Positions 7,005 through 7,294 of a stretch of 7,294 nt of DNA are shown here, piece after piece. How positions within the stretch are numbered: the stretch's first letter is position 1; every line of letters starts with the position of its first letter. Below the pieces are notes generated by a model. It made no database searches and was not told the DNA's origin. It saw only the letters and a list, made by a program, of their open reading frames with translations. The stretch comes from an uncultured Faecalibacterium sp. Lineage in GTDB: Bacteria; Bacillota; Clostridia; Oscillospirales; Ruminococcaceae. The translations under genes were made by a program, and so were the position numbers. The stretch covers positions 1-7,294 of the forward strand of contig CAKSWU010000047.1 in assembly GCA_934513205.1 (NCBI GenBank), written 5' to 3'.

Positions 7005-7084
7005 AAAAACGGCGGATCCTTCCATACCAAAGCGTTCACCCGTAAGGAAGTGTTCGGTTCGAGCGCCGCGGACAATGTTCCACC

Positions 7085-7117
7085 AAATCCCCAGACCATC
7101 CGGTCTGGGGATTTTTT
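7085..7117 (+). terminator. Intrinsic terminator after the transporter-reductase unit
   Basis: Inverted repeat ATCCCCAGACC / GGTCTGGGGAT (7087-7097 with 7102-7112) with a four-base ATCC loop, extendable outward by A-T pairs, ending in a run of six T (7112-7117). It lies about 80 bases after the reductase stop. The stretch from 7005 to 7084 shows no gene or clear motif. This hairpin closes the carbohydrate-use locus before the next promoter. Confidence 0.92.
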
Positions 7118-7196
7118 GTCATTCGCCTGCCCACATTGAGGCAAAACGGCAAACCGGAAATTTCACTCTATCGGGGTGTTCTTTCCTTGGCAGGTG

Positions 7197-7205
7197 TGGT
7201 ATACT
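7197..7205 (+). promoter_or_regulatory. Extended -10 promoter for the gene starting at 7244
   Basis: TGGTATACT gives an extended -10 (TG, one base, then TATACT at 7200-7205). No good -35 stands at 16-18 bases upstream (around 7176-7183); TTGGCA at 7187-7192 is too close. The expected transcript start near 7212 would leave a leader of about 30 bases with a good ribosome binding site. Its position, after a terminator and before a new start codon, supports the call. Confidence 0.65.
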
Positions 7206-7243
7206 CGGCTCAGTTCAACAACTCGGAATTTATGGAGGAAAAC

Positions 7244-7294
7244 ATGCAAGGTGAAAGAAAAACGTTGACACAACTATCTGTGCCAATATGTCTG
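7244..7294 (+). CDS. Start of a membrane protein gene, possibly MATE-type transporter (truncated by the window)
   Basis: Only 17 codons are visible: MQGERKTLTQLSVPICL, open to the window end. GGAGG at 7234-7238 lies five bases before ATG 7244; an in-frame ATG at 7232 would add MEEN but has no ribosome binding site. A short charged N-terminus followed by LTQLSVPICL resembles the beginning of MATE-family exporters, where a phrase like 'L..LALPI' leads into the first helix. The fragment is too short to prove the family. It has its own promoter and sits beyond the terminator at 7085-7117, so it is a separate transcription unit. Confidence 0.6.
   Translation, partial: MQGERKTLTQLSVPICL

Noticed and set aside
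6030..7025. A 331-codon minus-strand open frame opposite the reductase
   Set aside because: Antisense shadow of a well-supported SDR gene; no family motif, and its span crosses the transporter-reductase junction.
7187..7192. TTGGCA as the -35 box of the downstream promoter
   Set aside because: Only seven bases separate it from the TATACT -10, far from the usual 16-18; the extended -10 TG is the better explanation.
6934..7254. A + strand frame of 106 codons spanning the reductase end, the terminator and the next promoter
   Set aside because: It starts inside the reductase in another frame and runs through a terminator and promoter; no ribosome binding site or domain.

Overview
The window looks like chromosomal DNA from a GC-rich gut Clostridia of the Faecalibacterium/Gemmiger/Subdoligranulum type. 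This is inferred from strong GGAGG-type ribosome binding sites, GC-rich codon use (CTG, GGC, AAG, AAC), and the glycoside hydrolase, transporter and reductase families present. No marker gene fixes the species. All credible genes lie on the + strand.

Layout. (1) 1-672: the 3' end of a glycoside hydrolase family 2 (GH2) gene whose start and acid/base residue lie left of the window. (2) 782-4033: a large family 3 glycoside hydrolase (GH3) with reversed domain order (sandwich and FnIII domains first, barrel last) and a predicted membrane anchor at each end. (3) 4035-4472: a four-helix membrane protein one base after the GH3 stop. (4) 4509-4558: a strong intrinsic terminator hairpin just before the next ribosome binding site. 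(5) 4576-6141: a GPH-family sugar:cation symporter. (6) 6150-7004: a short-chain dehydrogenase of the D-mannonate oxidoreductase (UxuB-like) type, followed by a second terminator at 7085-7117. (7) From 7244: the first 17 codons of another gene, possibly a MATE-type transporter, behind its own extended -10 promoter.

Together, genes 1-6 read as a carbohydrate-use locus. A surface GH3 and a GH2 would release sugar from a glycoside, the GPH symporter would import sugar or glycoside, and the reductase would act on a keto-sugar acid such as fructuronate. A hexuronide (for example glucuronide) substrate fits the transporter, the reductase and the N-x-K triplet in the GH2, but it is inference; no uronate isomerase or mannonate dehydratase is in the window.

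The points most worth a second look are the doubly anchored GH3 with altered substrate-binding motifs and its small membrane partner, and the terminator that leaves only 17 bases before the transporter start codon, which suggests attenuation or partial read-through.
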